Assembly: GCF_016901225.1 (NCBI RefSeq)
Contig: NZ_JAFEUL010000011.1
Coordinates: forward strand, 1 to 64,000
Source of the DNA: Actibacterium sp. 188UL27-1
GTDB taxonomy: Bacteria; Pseudomonadota; Alphaproteobacteria; Rhodobacterales; Rhodobacteraceae
Direction: 5' to 3'
Length of the DNA: 64,000 bases
Made by a program: the position numbers and the translations under genes
The notes under the pieces: model-generated
The model's input: the letters and a program-made list of their open reading frames with translations, nothing else
Told to the model about the DNA's origin: nothing
Database searches by the model: none
Part shown: piece by piece, positions 55,614 through 63,445 of the stretch
How positions within the stretch are numbered: the first letter of the stretch is position 1
Layout: each line of letters starts with the position of its first letter

Positions 55614-56018
55614 ATGAGACTTTTTTACAGCACGATCTTGCTCACCGGGTTCGCTTTTTCAGCCCAAGCCGATTTTTCAGTGTGCAACCAGTCATTTGAT
55701 GTCGTCAATATCGCTATTGGTCAGGACAACGGTGCTGAGTTTGCCACCGAAGGCTGGTGGACCGTCGGCACCAACCAATGCGCCACTGTAATAAAAGGCG
55801 ATCTGACCAATCGGTATGTGTATGTCCACGCGACAGATGTGTTTGGTCAGCCGATTTTAGATGGCGTGACGACGATGTGCATCGGCTCCAAACGCTTCAC
55901 TATCACGGGAATCGACGATTGCTGGCGGCGCGGATACAAAGCCGCGGGCTTCTTCGAGGTGGATACAAAGGCTGTCGAGCGGTGGACATTGTTTCTATCT
56001 CCGCTGGATTTTAATTGA
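55614..56018 (+). CDS. DUF1036 family secreted protein
   Basis: A 134-residue exported protein with a signal peptide (MRLFYSTILLTGFAFSAQA). The mature part matches DUF1036: FSVCNQSFDVVNIAIG, TEGWWTVGTNQCATVIKGDL and IDDCWRRGYKAAGFFEVDT. Four cysteines are placed as in the family. Function is unknown; the fold is expected to be a small beta-rich periplasmic domain. Confidence 0.82.
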   Translation: MRLFYSTILLTGFAFSAQADFSVCNQSFDVVNIAIGQDNGAEFATEGWWTVGTNQCATVIKGDLTNRYVYVHATDVFGQPILDGVTTMCIGSKRFTITGIDDCWRRGYKAAGFFEVDTKAVERWTLFLSPLDFN

Positions 56019-56117
56019 ACTGCTATCGAAATAGACAAAAAAAGCGAAAAGTCTGGAAAACCCGGCTCCAAGACTCGCATTGGATCCGTAAGCTGACATA
56101 TATCACGCGTGGGGAGT

Positions 56118-58130
56118 ATGATGCTGTTTTGCAGGGGTTTGACATATTTCATGTTGCGACCATCGCTTAGGTTTGTCTGCCGTATTGTTTTCAAAGTGTC
56201 GCGGATTGCTCCGATAGCTGTCATGGCGGTATCGGTGCTCGTCGAGGCGGCTGAAGCACGTCGTCTGGCGTTGGTCGTGGGCAATGCTGACTATGACACC
56301 GTCTACTCTTTGAAGAATGCCAAAAGCGACGCGACGGATGTGGCGGCAGCCCTAGAACGGCTGAATTTTGAAGTTACCCTGTTGACCGATATCGATGGCG
56401 CTGACTTTTGGAAGCAGCTCGAAGCGTTTGCCACCGATGCGGAAACTGCCGATAGCACGCTTTTCTATTTTTCAGGCCACGCCTTTCAACTAGATGGGGC
56501 CAATTATCTTGTCCCGAGCGATGCGCGCCTGACCAGTCGTGCAGCGATCCCGGATCAGACTTGGCGGTTGGATACCATCATAAAAAAACTGCAAAGCCGG
56601 GATCGTCAAACACTGATCTTTTTGGATGCCTGTCGCAACAACCCGCTGCCTGTGTCACAGCATGGGGCATCGGGCCAAGGTCTGGCTAAGGTCGAGACTG
56701 GTTCGGGCACCTTTGTGGCCTTTGCTACCCAGCCCAACAACACCACATCCGATGGGGTGGGCGACAATAGTCCGTTCACGACGGCTTTGCTAAGTTCCAT
56801 GGAGAGCAAAGGTATCTCGATCTCGGACATGATGATAGACGTTCGCAATTCCGTAGAAGAGGCGACGTTTGGCAAGCAGACACCGTGGGATCAGTCGTCC
56901 CTGCGCGCACAATTCTATTTCAATCCCGAGGTTGAGAGGATCGCACAACTGACCCAGGCCGATTACGAGATGATCGCGCGGCTGGATCCGGATACACGAA
57001 ACCGTTTGCTTTCGACCCTGACGCGCGCTGGTCTTCAAATTGAAGAAGCCGAGATAGCGGATCAGATCCAGGCGCGCGAGGCCGCCGTCAATCCGGGGCT
57101 GATCATTGAGGATGTGCCGGATATCGGAGGAACCGCCGCGCTGCCACGTACAGTTCCGGTGGGACAGCCCGATGATGCACCGGTTGCCGTTGCATCGCAG
57201 CCTGGCTTCATCATCGAAGATGTACCTGTCGGTGGCGGTCCGTTTACCAGTACCGCATCCGACCGTGACGGGACTGTCGCAATGGCCCGGCCAGTGTCCC
57301 GGGTACGCCAACCGCGCGAGAGCAATTCGGCGCTGGTGCCGCCAAGTCGCCTGCCAGGTGACACTGATCGGACGCCGGTTCTGATGGAGCGGCCGGAGGA
57401 TGGCCCGAAAGCACGGCTTGATACACCGTCGGCCGCTGGGGAAGTGATACAGACGACGCCAATCAATCAACAATCTCGCGCGGTGACTAACCCGCGTGCT
57501 CCGGCTGCTCGGGCATTCGCAGCCACGGCCCGCCCGGCTGTTGACCGCGACTTACCCGCCTACAGCACCGACGGGATGGTCATTCTAGCGTCGATCTCAG
57601 CCGACAATATTCTTGAGCCCGCCTTTACGGCTCGGCCCCGCTTGCCTGGCGAAGATCTGACACCGGAAGAAGCCGCGCAACTTGGAATTGTACTGCCGGA
57701 CGGCCCTGAACTGGTCGGTCGCGACCTGTCCCGTGCCGTACAACAGCAGCTTGCCCGCCTTGGTTGCTACCGCATGCGGGTTGATGGTCAGTTTGGAAAG
57801 GGATCAAAACTCGCACTGCTGCGATACTATGGCAACAAGGGCATCGCGCCTGAGGAACTGGACGCGACCAATTCACTGCTCAGCGTGTTGAAAGCGGAAC
57901 GGCAGGTGATCTGCAAAGGGGCGACGATCCAGAACCAACGCGTGGCCAAGGCGAAACGTACGATCACCAGTAAACGTAAACCTGTGGCGCAACCAGCCGC
58001 GGCCAAGCGTGTGACCGCGCCGAAAATAACCAACACGCGCAAGATCACGACAACCCGGACTGTCACCACCTCAACTGGACAGAGCACCGAGAAAAAGATC
58101 ACGCGCATGAATACCGGGGTTTTTCGGTAG
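56118..58130 (+). CDS. caspase-like (C14) protein with peptidoglycan-binding domain
   Basis: A 670-residue exported or anchored protein; the start is uncertain (GTG 56109, ATG 56118, 56121 or 56151). A hydrophobic segment (SRIAPIAVMAVSVLVEAAEA) precedes the caspase fold. The catalytic dyad is visible as FYFSGHAFQLDG (His about 121) and LIFLDACRNNPL (Cys about 172). A linker repeats PGLIIEDVP and PGFIIEDVP. A C-terminal peptidoglycan-binding-like domain follows (LSRAVQQQLARLGCYRMRVD, then GQFGKGSKLALLRYY), with a basic tail. It could cleave envelope proteins after basic residues; the target is unknown. Confidence 0.85.
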   Translation: MMLFCRGLTYFMLRPSLRFVCRIVFKVSRIAPIAVMAVSVLVEAAEARRLALVVGNADYDTVYSLKNAKSDATDVAAALERLNFEVTLLTDIDGADFWKQLEAFATDAETADSTLFYFSGHAFQLDGANYLVPSDARLTSRAAIPDQTWRLDTIIKKLQSRDRQTLIFLDACRNNPLPVSQHGASGQGLAKVETGSGTFVAFATQPNNTTSDGVGDNSPFTTALLSSMESKGISISDMMIDVRNSVEEATFGKQTPWDQSSLRAQFYFNPEVERIAQLTQADYEMIARLDPDTRNRLLSTLTRAGLQIEEAEIADQIQAREAAVNPGLIIEDVPDIGGTAALPRTVPVGQPDDAPVAVASQPGFIIEDVPVGGGPFTSTASDRDGTVAMARPVSRVRQPRESNSALVPPSRLPGDTDRTPVLMERPEDGPKARLDTPSAAGEVIQTTPINQQSRAVTNPRAPAARAFAATARPAVDRDLPAYSTDGMVILASISADNILEPAFTARPRLPGEDLTPEEAAQLGIVLPDGPELVGRDLSRAVQQQLARLGCYRMRVDGQFGKGSKLALLRYYGNKGIAPEELDATNSLLSVLKAERQVICKGATIQNQRVAKAKRTITSKRKPVAQPAAAKRVTAPKITNTRKITTTRTVTTSTGQSTEKKITRMNTGVFR

Positions 58131-58200
58131 TCTTTGAAGACGGTTGTTGTGACAGCGTTCGCATTTGCGCTGCCGTGGGTTTTCGGACAATCATATAAGC

Positions 58201-60534
58201 ATGATGGACGATTTCGATCCCTGGAAACCGATTGAAAAGCAACCGGCCCAGACGGCGCGGGCCAAGAAAACCCGCGGCGAGGGGAATGGCGTTCCCTGGG
58301 GGATAATCCTGGGCATCACTATCCCCGTTTTTGTCATTGCCGGTATCGGGACGTTCATCGCAGCGACCTGGGATCAGTGGTCCTTTGGCAGTGGTACCCC
58401 AGTGGTTGAGGTTTCTGAAGAAGAGCTGGATTTCGAACTGGCGGCCATTGAACGCGATGCGCAGGCAGCCAGTTCCGCCTTTGCCGCTGCTTTTGCAGAT
58501 CTCGCCGGTGATCCCTTGATCATCAGTTTCGGCACCGATGGTGTTGCCACATCCGCAACCAAATTTCCGCGCCCCGCTGCATTGGTTGACCCCACACGGA
58601 TTGCGCCGACCTTGGTGAAGGTCAGCGATGTCATGGTGTCCCGAGAGGAACGTTTCATCACCACGCTGCCTTCCAGTCAGGAGGATTTTGCGTTCTTCAA
58701 AGCGCAGAAAGTGGGGGTGGGGAGCGCGGAGGATGTGCTTGATACGGTTGTCGCCTCTAGCAGTGCCGATGCACAATTGATCGATGATGATGGCGGTTGG
58801 GGTGACACGGTCGAAGACAGCGATCAGGATCTGGAGTTCAACAAGACCCGGGTCGAGAACAACACATCGGTCGCCTATGTGCGCGGAGAGAGCCAGCGGA
58901 CCGATCTGAGCCGCGATATCTTTGTCAAGATTTCCTCCAAGCAATCGCTAGAAATTTTGATGCTTTCAAAGGGCTTTTCCAAGGCGGCGGCCGAAGCTGC
59001 CCAGAGGCGCACCGCGGATTTGATGGGGATCGAGGAATTGGCCCTCGGCTCCGTTGTGGCACTTCGCGGCTTGCCCGAGCCAGACGGGCGCATGAACCTT
59101 GCACAATTGTCGATTTACAGCGTTGACCAGTTCCACGACAGCATTGCCATTGATCAAGCGGGGGCCCTGGGCATTAGTGCGGATCCATGGCTGGATCAGG
59201 ATCTTTTCGACTATACCGAAGATCAGGTTGAGGTTGCAGCGCAGGAGCAGAAATACCGGATGCTCGACGCCTTCTATTCGACGGGGATCCGCAATCGCAT
59301 GCCCGCAACTGTGGTGGGCGAGGCTATCGCGCTTCTGTCCAAGTCCCACGATCTGAATGCCTTTGCCAATCCGGGTGACCGGATGACCGTGATTTATGGA
59401 GCTGACCGGATCGAGGAAGAAACGGGTGCAGGCCAGCTGCTTTATATCGCTGTAAAAGGTCCATCAGTAGATATCGAATGCTTTGTCTTTCGGGCCAACG
59501 ATGGGAATTACGGCTGTTTCGGTGCCACACCTGACAGCGGTGGTGGAGGTGGTGCAGTCAGTGGGATGGTGACCCCCGTGAAAGGTGTGCTGACCTCACG
59601 TTTTGGTCCGCGTAACCATCCGATCCTCAAGACAGTCCGCATGCATAGCGGAGTGGATTGGGCCGCGCCGACAGGTACGCCCGTCGCTGCCGCTTTCGAC
59701 GGCACTGTCAGCTATGCCGGTCCCGGAGGCGGCTATGGTAACTTGATCAAGATAACACATCAGGGCGGGTTCGAAACGCGGTATGCGCATTTGCATAAAT
59801 TCGTGGCCAAGCAAGGCGACCGCGTGAAGGCCGGTGACATCGTGGGCCAAGTCGGGACCACCGGACGGTCCACGGGGCCGCACCTGCATTTCGAGCTTCA
59901 CGTCGCGGGCAAAGCCATCGACCCTCTGGCCTCTGCCACGGCATTGGTCGCCCCATCAACCGGTGCGTCGGGCGCCGTTGAGCAACTCGTCAATCAGATC
60001 ATCAAGGTTGAAAGTGCGGGCAATACCTACGCCAAGAATCCGCTCTCCACTGCGACGGGCCTGGGCCAGTTTATCGAAAGCACCTGGATCCGGATGATGA
60101 AAACCTATCGTCCTGATCTGGTGGCCTCCCTCAACCGGGCTGATCTGCTGCGCCTGCGGACTGACCCCACGATCAGTCGCGAGATGGTCAAGAACCTGGC
60201 CCGCGAAGGGGAAAGCTATCTGCGGGCCCGTGGACACGCGATCACTGCGGGGCGCCTTTATCTATGTCATTTCCTCGGCGCACAGGGGGCCCATACCGTT
60301 TTGTCCAGTCGCGACGAGCAGACATTGCTGGAAGTTCTGGGACCTGGCGTCATACGTGCCAATCCATTCCTGCGCGGCAAGAATGTTGCCTATGTCAAAG
60401 CCTGGGCTGAACGAAAGATGGCCGGGCGCAGGGGGGGCGTCGTGGCCGCACTTCCATCCACCCCTATTGTCCGGGAACCTGCGGGCTTGCCCGAGTTTCG
60501 CAAGGAGATCCGGGCCCTGCTTACGGCTGGTTGA
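58201..60534 (+). CDS. bifunctional peptidoglycan hydrolase, M23 endopeptidase plus lytic transglycosylase
   Basis: A 777-residue inner-membrane-anchored enzyme. The tandem ATG at 58201 fits better than a start at 58165. One helix lies near residues 31-53. The middle region resembles the N-terminal part of Rhodobacterales M23 proteins. The M23 domain has GVLTSRFGPRNHP, MHSGVD (His482, Asp486) and HLHFELH (His561, His563). A C-terminal transglycosylase domain follows, with IIKVESAGN (Glu604) and ATGLGQF. Both peptide and glycan bonds could be cut by one molecule. Next to a T6SS it might open the wall for assembly, which is inference. Confidence 0.88.
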   Translation: MMDDFDPWKPIEKQPAQTARAKKTRGEGNGVPWGIILGITIPVFVIAGIGTFIAATWDQWSFGSGTPVVEVSEEELDFELAAIERDAQAASSAFAAAFADLAGDPLIISFGTDGVATSATKFPRPAALVDPTRIAPTLVKVSDVMVSREERFITTLPSSQEDFAFFKAQKVGVGSAEDVLDTVVASSSADAQLIDDDGGWGDTVEDSDQDLEFNKTRVENNTSVAYVRGESQRTDLSRDIFVKISSKQSLEILMLSKGFSKAAAEAAQRRTADLMGIEELALGSVVALRGLPEPDGRMNLAQLSIYSVDQFHDSIAIDQAGALGISADPWLDQDLFDYTEDQVEVAAQEQKYRMLDAFYSTGIRNRMPATVVGEAIALLSKSHDLNAFANPGDRMTVIYGADRIEEETGAGQLLYIAVKGPSVDIECFVFRANDGNYGCFGATPDSGGGGGAVSGMVTPVKGVLTSRFGPRNHPILKTVRMHSGVDWAAPTGTPVAAAFDGTVSYAGPGGGYGNLIKITHQGGFETRYAHLHKFVAKQGDRVKAGDIVGQVGTTGRSTGPHLHFELHVAGKAIDPLASATALVAPSTGASGAVEQLVNQIIKVESAGNTYAKNPLSTATGLGQFIESTWIRMMKTYRPDLVASLNRADLLRLRTDPTISREMVKNLAREGESYLRARGHAITAGRLYLCHFLGAQGAHTVLSSRDEQTLLEVLGPGVIRANPFLRGKNVAYVKAWAERKMAGRRGGVVAALPSTPIVREPAGLPEFRKEIRALLTAG

Positions 60535-60599
60535 ATGGGCTGGTCCAAGGCATTTGAATAGGGCAGGGTGCCGCCAGTTTCTGACCGGTAAAGGATCCC

Positions 60600-61544
60600 A
60601 TGCCCGTGACCTCTTCTCACTCTGACGCGTCTGTTCATGTGCATTTCGACCGTCTTTTGAAACTGGCCAAGATATATCCGCCAATCCCTACCGCCGTCGT
60701 TGCGCCTGAAAGCGCCCATGCCCTGGGTGGAGCTTTGTTGGGTGCAGATCATACCCTGATTACTCCGATCCTGATTGGTGACACGACCAAGATCGCCGCT
60801 GCGGCAGAGGAGATTGGCCGTTCCATCGACGGCTACGAGATCCTGCACTGCACAGATCACGATGAAGCCGCGGCCTTGGGCGTAGCAACCGTCCGCGAAG
60901 GCCGGGCCAAATGCCTGATGAAGGGACAATTGCATACCAGCCAGTTGCTAAGTGCGTGCATGAAACGCGAGATCGGTCTGCGCACCGGGCGGCGCCTGAG
61001 CCATGTCTTTGTTCTAGATGTGCCGGGGCAGGATGAGTTGCTCTTGGTGTCGGACGGTGCGATCAACATCCTTCCGGACCTTGAGACCAAGACGGATATC
61101 ACCCAGAACGCCATCGATCTTGCTCTCGCTGTCGGCATCGAAACACCAAAGGTCGGCATCATGTCCGCGGTCGAAACCGTAAGCGATGCGTTTCCGGCCA
61201 CCCAGGATGCGGTTGCCTTGGCCCGCATGGCGGATGAGGGCGTGTTGACCGGCGGGCTGGTCGAGGGCCCGTTTGCCATGGACAACGCGGTGAATGTTGA
61301 AGCCGCACGGATCAAGGGCAAGCATGGTCCTGTTGCTGGCAATGTTAACGTCTTTATCATGCCGAATATCGAGGCCGGGAACATGGTGGTGAAGTCACTC
61401 ACATTCCTCGCGGGCGCACAAACTGGCGGGTTGGTCATCGGTGCGGCTTGTCCCATCATTCTAACCAGCCGGGCAGACGACGATCAGGCGCGCCTCGCCT
61501 CCTGTATCCTTGCAGCACTGTTCCAGCAAAGCCAGTGCCGCTGA
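60600..61544 (+). CDS. phosphate acetyl/butyryltransferase family protein
   Basis: A 314-residue acyl-CoA phosphotransferase. It lacks the enoyl-CoA hydratase half found in some relatives. Conserved segments are CLMKGQLHTSQLL, SHVFVLDVPGQDELLLVSDG, then KVGIMSAVETVSDAFPATQD and GPVAGNVNVFIMPNIEAGNM. It would interconvert an acyl-CoA and acyl phosphate. AAGGA precedes the ATG. A partner acetate or butyrate kinase is not next to it. It is not part of the T6SS. Confidence 0.85.
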   Translation: MPVTSSHSDASVHVHFDRLLKLAKIYPPIPTAVVAPESAHALGGALLGADHTLITPILIGDTTKIAAAAEEIGRSIDGYEILHCTDHDEAAALGVATVREGRAKCLMKGQLHTSQLLSACMKREIGLRTGRRLSHVFVLDVPGQDELLLVSDGAINILPDLETKTDITQNAIDLALAVGIETPKVGIMSAVETVSDAFPATQDAVALARMADEGVLTGGLVEGPFAMDNAVNVEAARIKGKHGPVAGNVNVFIMPNIEAGNMVVKSLTFLAGAQTGGLVIGAACPIILTSRADDDQARLASCILAALFQQSQCR

Positions 61545-61554
61545 TCCAAAGCGA

Positions 61555-61577
61555 CGCGCCCCGACTGCCGGGACGCG
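61555..61577. terminator. hairpin between convergent genes
   Basis: CGCGCCCCG and CGGGACGCG pair with one mismatch around the loop ACTGC, just after the phosphate acyltransferase stop and before the convergent YiaA/B gene. No T run follows on either strand, so it may act as a weak or Rho-assisted bidirectional terminator. Confidence 0.35.
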
Positions 61578-61602
61578 CCACCTCTGGAGAGACCGTCGAA
61601 GG

Positions 61603-61887
61603 TTACGCTGCCTTCACGTCGGTCACGAACTCTTCAAGCAGTTTTTCGTTCTTGGCGGCTTCCAGTTGTTGGATGCGATCTTCGGAAATACGCTCATCAA
61701 AACGGTATTTGACAAAATTAACCAGCGAGAGCGTCAGAAGCAGGATCCCGATCGCCCAGTAGCCTTTGGTGGACAGATCAATGGGAGCCAGCCAAAGTGA
61801 CAGGCCAAGCATGCCATAAGAGACGACGATGCCTGCGAAGTTAAATGTGATGATCAGGCCGTTATCGGTGTTGGCTGCGTTTTTCAT
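61603..61887 (-). CDS. YiaA/YiaB-type inner-membrane protein
   Basis: A 94-residue protein with two membrane helices (ITFNFAGIVVSYGMLGLSLW and KGYWAIGILLLTLSLVNFVK) and a charged C-terminal helix (RISEDRIQQLEAAKNEKLLE). This is the YiaA/YiaB two-helix family, whose function is unknown. It follows the PspA gene by 39 bp on the same strand and probably shares its envelope-stress control. Confidence 0.75.
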   Translation of the reverse strand: MKNAANTDNGLIITFNFAGIVVSYGMLGLSLWLAPIDLSTKGYWAIGILLLTLSLVNFVKYRFDERISEDRIQQLEAAKNEKLLEEFVTDVKAA

Positions 61888-61926
61888 GGTCTTTTCCTTT
61901 GTAATGGGTTGTTTGTGATCAAGGTA

Positions 61927-62604
61927 TTAGGATTTTGACTTCAGGCGCTTGAGTACATCATTGGCCGTGGATCGAGTGGCGCTGCCCATGCCGGCATCGG
62001 CCATCCGGTCGGTCAGCGTATCGTGGGACAGGTCGCTGTTGATTTCAGTCAGGATTTGGCTTTTCTCGAACGGGTCGTCGCCGCCAAGCACTTGTTTGAT
62101 AAGATCATCGGCCTCTTCCATGCTGCCTTGTCCGGCCAGGGTGGTGGACAGATGCATCTGTGACCGCTGTTCGCTGCGCATCGCCCGGGCGGTAATTGCG
62201 CCTTGTTTCAGGTCGATGATCCGGCGATGGGCTGCTTCAACCGTTTGGCGCAGGCGCATCACCTTGGCATCGAGGGCGTCAAGCGTGGCGCGGCGTCCGG
62301 TTTGCTCATTTTCCATGGTTGCAATCGCCGCTGCCGCCTCGGCCGCCATGTCGTCCCGGTCATCGTCCAGCGCCTGGCGGGCCCGGTCGGTCAGATCGTC
62401 GATCCGCGCGGCTAAGTTATCCGCCAGCCGTTGCTCGGATCGCTGGCGTTGGATGAGGGAGGCGAGGGTGCTTTTGGCGGCCCGCAAACCAGTTTCGGAT
62501 TCACGTATCTTTTGTTCGATCAGCGTAATGGCATTGGCATCGCGCAGGCGCTCTTCGGCTACAGCGGACCGGGCGATGAACAGGGTGCGTAGGGTGGTCA
62601 ACAT
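61927..62604 (-). CDS. pspA: PspA/IM30-family membrane-stress protein
   Basis: A 225-residue, almost wholly helical coiled-coil protein starting MLTTLRTLFIARSAVAEERL at 62604, with GGAGAGAG upstream; a longer frame to 62667 would run through operator sites. Heptad-like patterns run through AARIDDLTDRARQALDDDRD and DALDAKVMRLRQTVEAAHRR. PspA/IM30 proteins coat and stabilise stressed inner membrane. Three palindromes upstream indicate repression by the TetR protein encoded before it. Confidence 0.82.
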   Translation of the reverse strand: MLTTLRTLFIARSAVAEERLRDANAITLIEQKIRESETGLRAAKSTLASLIQRQRSEQRLADNLAARIDDLTDRARQALDDDRDDMAAEAAAAIATMENEQTGRRATLDALDAKVMRLRQTVEAAHRRIIDLKQGAITARAMRSEQRSQMHLSTTLAGQGSMEEADDLIKQVLGGDDPFEKSQILTEINSDLSHDTLTDRMADAGMGSATRSTANDVLKRLKSKS

Positions 62605-62619
62605 AATCTCTCTCCATAT

Positions 62620-62634
62620 TTGAACAGCGTTCAA
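62620..62634. promoter_or_regulatory. TetR operator 1 (TTGAACAGCGTTCAA)
   Basis: A perfect 6-3-6 palindrome 15 bp upstream of the pspA start, overlapping the likely ribosome-site leader. It is the first of three sites with identical arms TTGAAC/GTTCAA. Confidence 0.8.
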
Positions 62635-62652
62635 AATATAGATAGGCGAATT

Positions 62653-62667
62653 TTGAACGCAGTTCAA
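62653..62667. promoter_or_regulatory. TetR operator 2 (TTGAACGCAGTTCAA)
   Basis: The second perfect 6-3-6 palindrome, 33 bp from site 1 centre to centre, so on about the same helix face. It lies in the tetR-pspA gap. Confidence 0.8.
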
Positions 62668-62675
62668 GAACTAAA

Positions 62676-62690
62676 TTGAACGACGTTCAA
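62676..62690. promoter_or_regulatory. TetR operator 3 (TTGAACGACGTTCAA)
   Basis: The third perfect 6-3-6 palindrome, 23 bp from site 2, overlapping the tetR stop codon. A regulator bound here could also affect read-through from tetR. Confidence 0.8.
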
Positions 62691-63283
62691 TTTCTTGGAC
62701 TGATCAATTTGAGGACCATCGCGATCATCTCGGAAATTTGTTCCTGGGGCACACCGGCTGTCGCGCGTTCCAGTCCCAAAAGGACGATTCCGTGAACGGA
62801 AGAAAATAGCGCTCTTGTGAGCAATTGCACTTGTTCGCCGGAATAGTTGGGGAACAACTCTTGAACCGGGTCTGCAATCACACCGAAAAGCTGTGCCAAG
62901 GCCGCGCTGTACCAATCGGGGGCGGTGGCTCCATCGGCGATGTCGATATCGAATAGGGCACGCCACGCATATTCGTTCTCTTGCGCAAAGCGCAGATAGG
63001 CATGTGACATCGCGATCAACCGTTCGGTCGGGGTATCACCGCACTGCGCCAACCCTACCTCGATTGTGGCGGCCAATTCCTGGAACGTGCGAATGTTGGC
63101 TGCCATGGCAAGGCCCGTCAGATCATCGAATACGTTGTATATGGCGCCAACTGAGCATCCCGCCTGTTTTGCCAGATCCCGGGCTCGCAGGCTTTCAACG
63201 CCTGCTGCGCGGATCTGCACTTCGGTCAGGGTGATTAGGGTTTGCCGCAACTCCTCGCGGCGCTCTTCGGTCTTGCGCGCCAT
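62687..63283 (-). CDS. TetR-family transcriptional regulator
   Basis: A 198-residue regulator. The ATG at 63283 has GGAGG five bases upstream, so it is preferred over the ATG four codons earlier. The N-terminal helix-turn-helix reads ESLRARDLAKQAGCSVGAIY followed by NVFDDLTGLAMAANIRTF. The C-terminal ligand domain is about 140 residues. It is directly upstream of pspA with three matching palindromes between, so it most likely represses pspA-yiaA. The ligand is unknown. Confidence 0.88.
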   Translation of the reverse strand: MARKTEERREELRQTLITLTEVQIRAAGVESLRARDLAKQAGCSVGAIYNVFDDLTGLAMAANIRTFQELAATIEVGLAQCGDTPTERLIAMSHAYLRFAQENEYAWRALFDIDIADGATAPDWYSAALAQLFGVIADPVQELFPNYSGEQVQLLTRALFSSVHGIVLLGLERATAGVPQEQISEMIAMVLKLISPRN

Positions 63284-63445
63284 ATCCGCCTCCATGAACG
63301 TGGTTCACCTATCCGAGATGCGATGATTTGAGAAGGTGTAATCCCAATCACCATCTTGCGTATCAGTGCATTCATTGCGACGTTCGATAAAACAGGCAGA
63401 GCCAGGGGAGGGGACTGTCATGATCCAGGCCATCTTGTGCCGGCC

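Noticed and set aside
58201-60534. M23-transglycosylase protein as a secreted T6SS effector
   Set aside because: It has an N-terminal membrane helix and no adjacent immunity gene or PAAR/VgrG fusion, so a wall-remodelling role is more likely.
63305-63430. Minus-strand tail reading MAWIMTVPSPGSACFIERRN and ending NHRISDR, before the enolase-type gene
   Set aside because: It looks faintly like a protein end, but it lies in the promoter region of the divergent gene, has no start signals, and no family was recognised.
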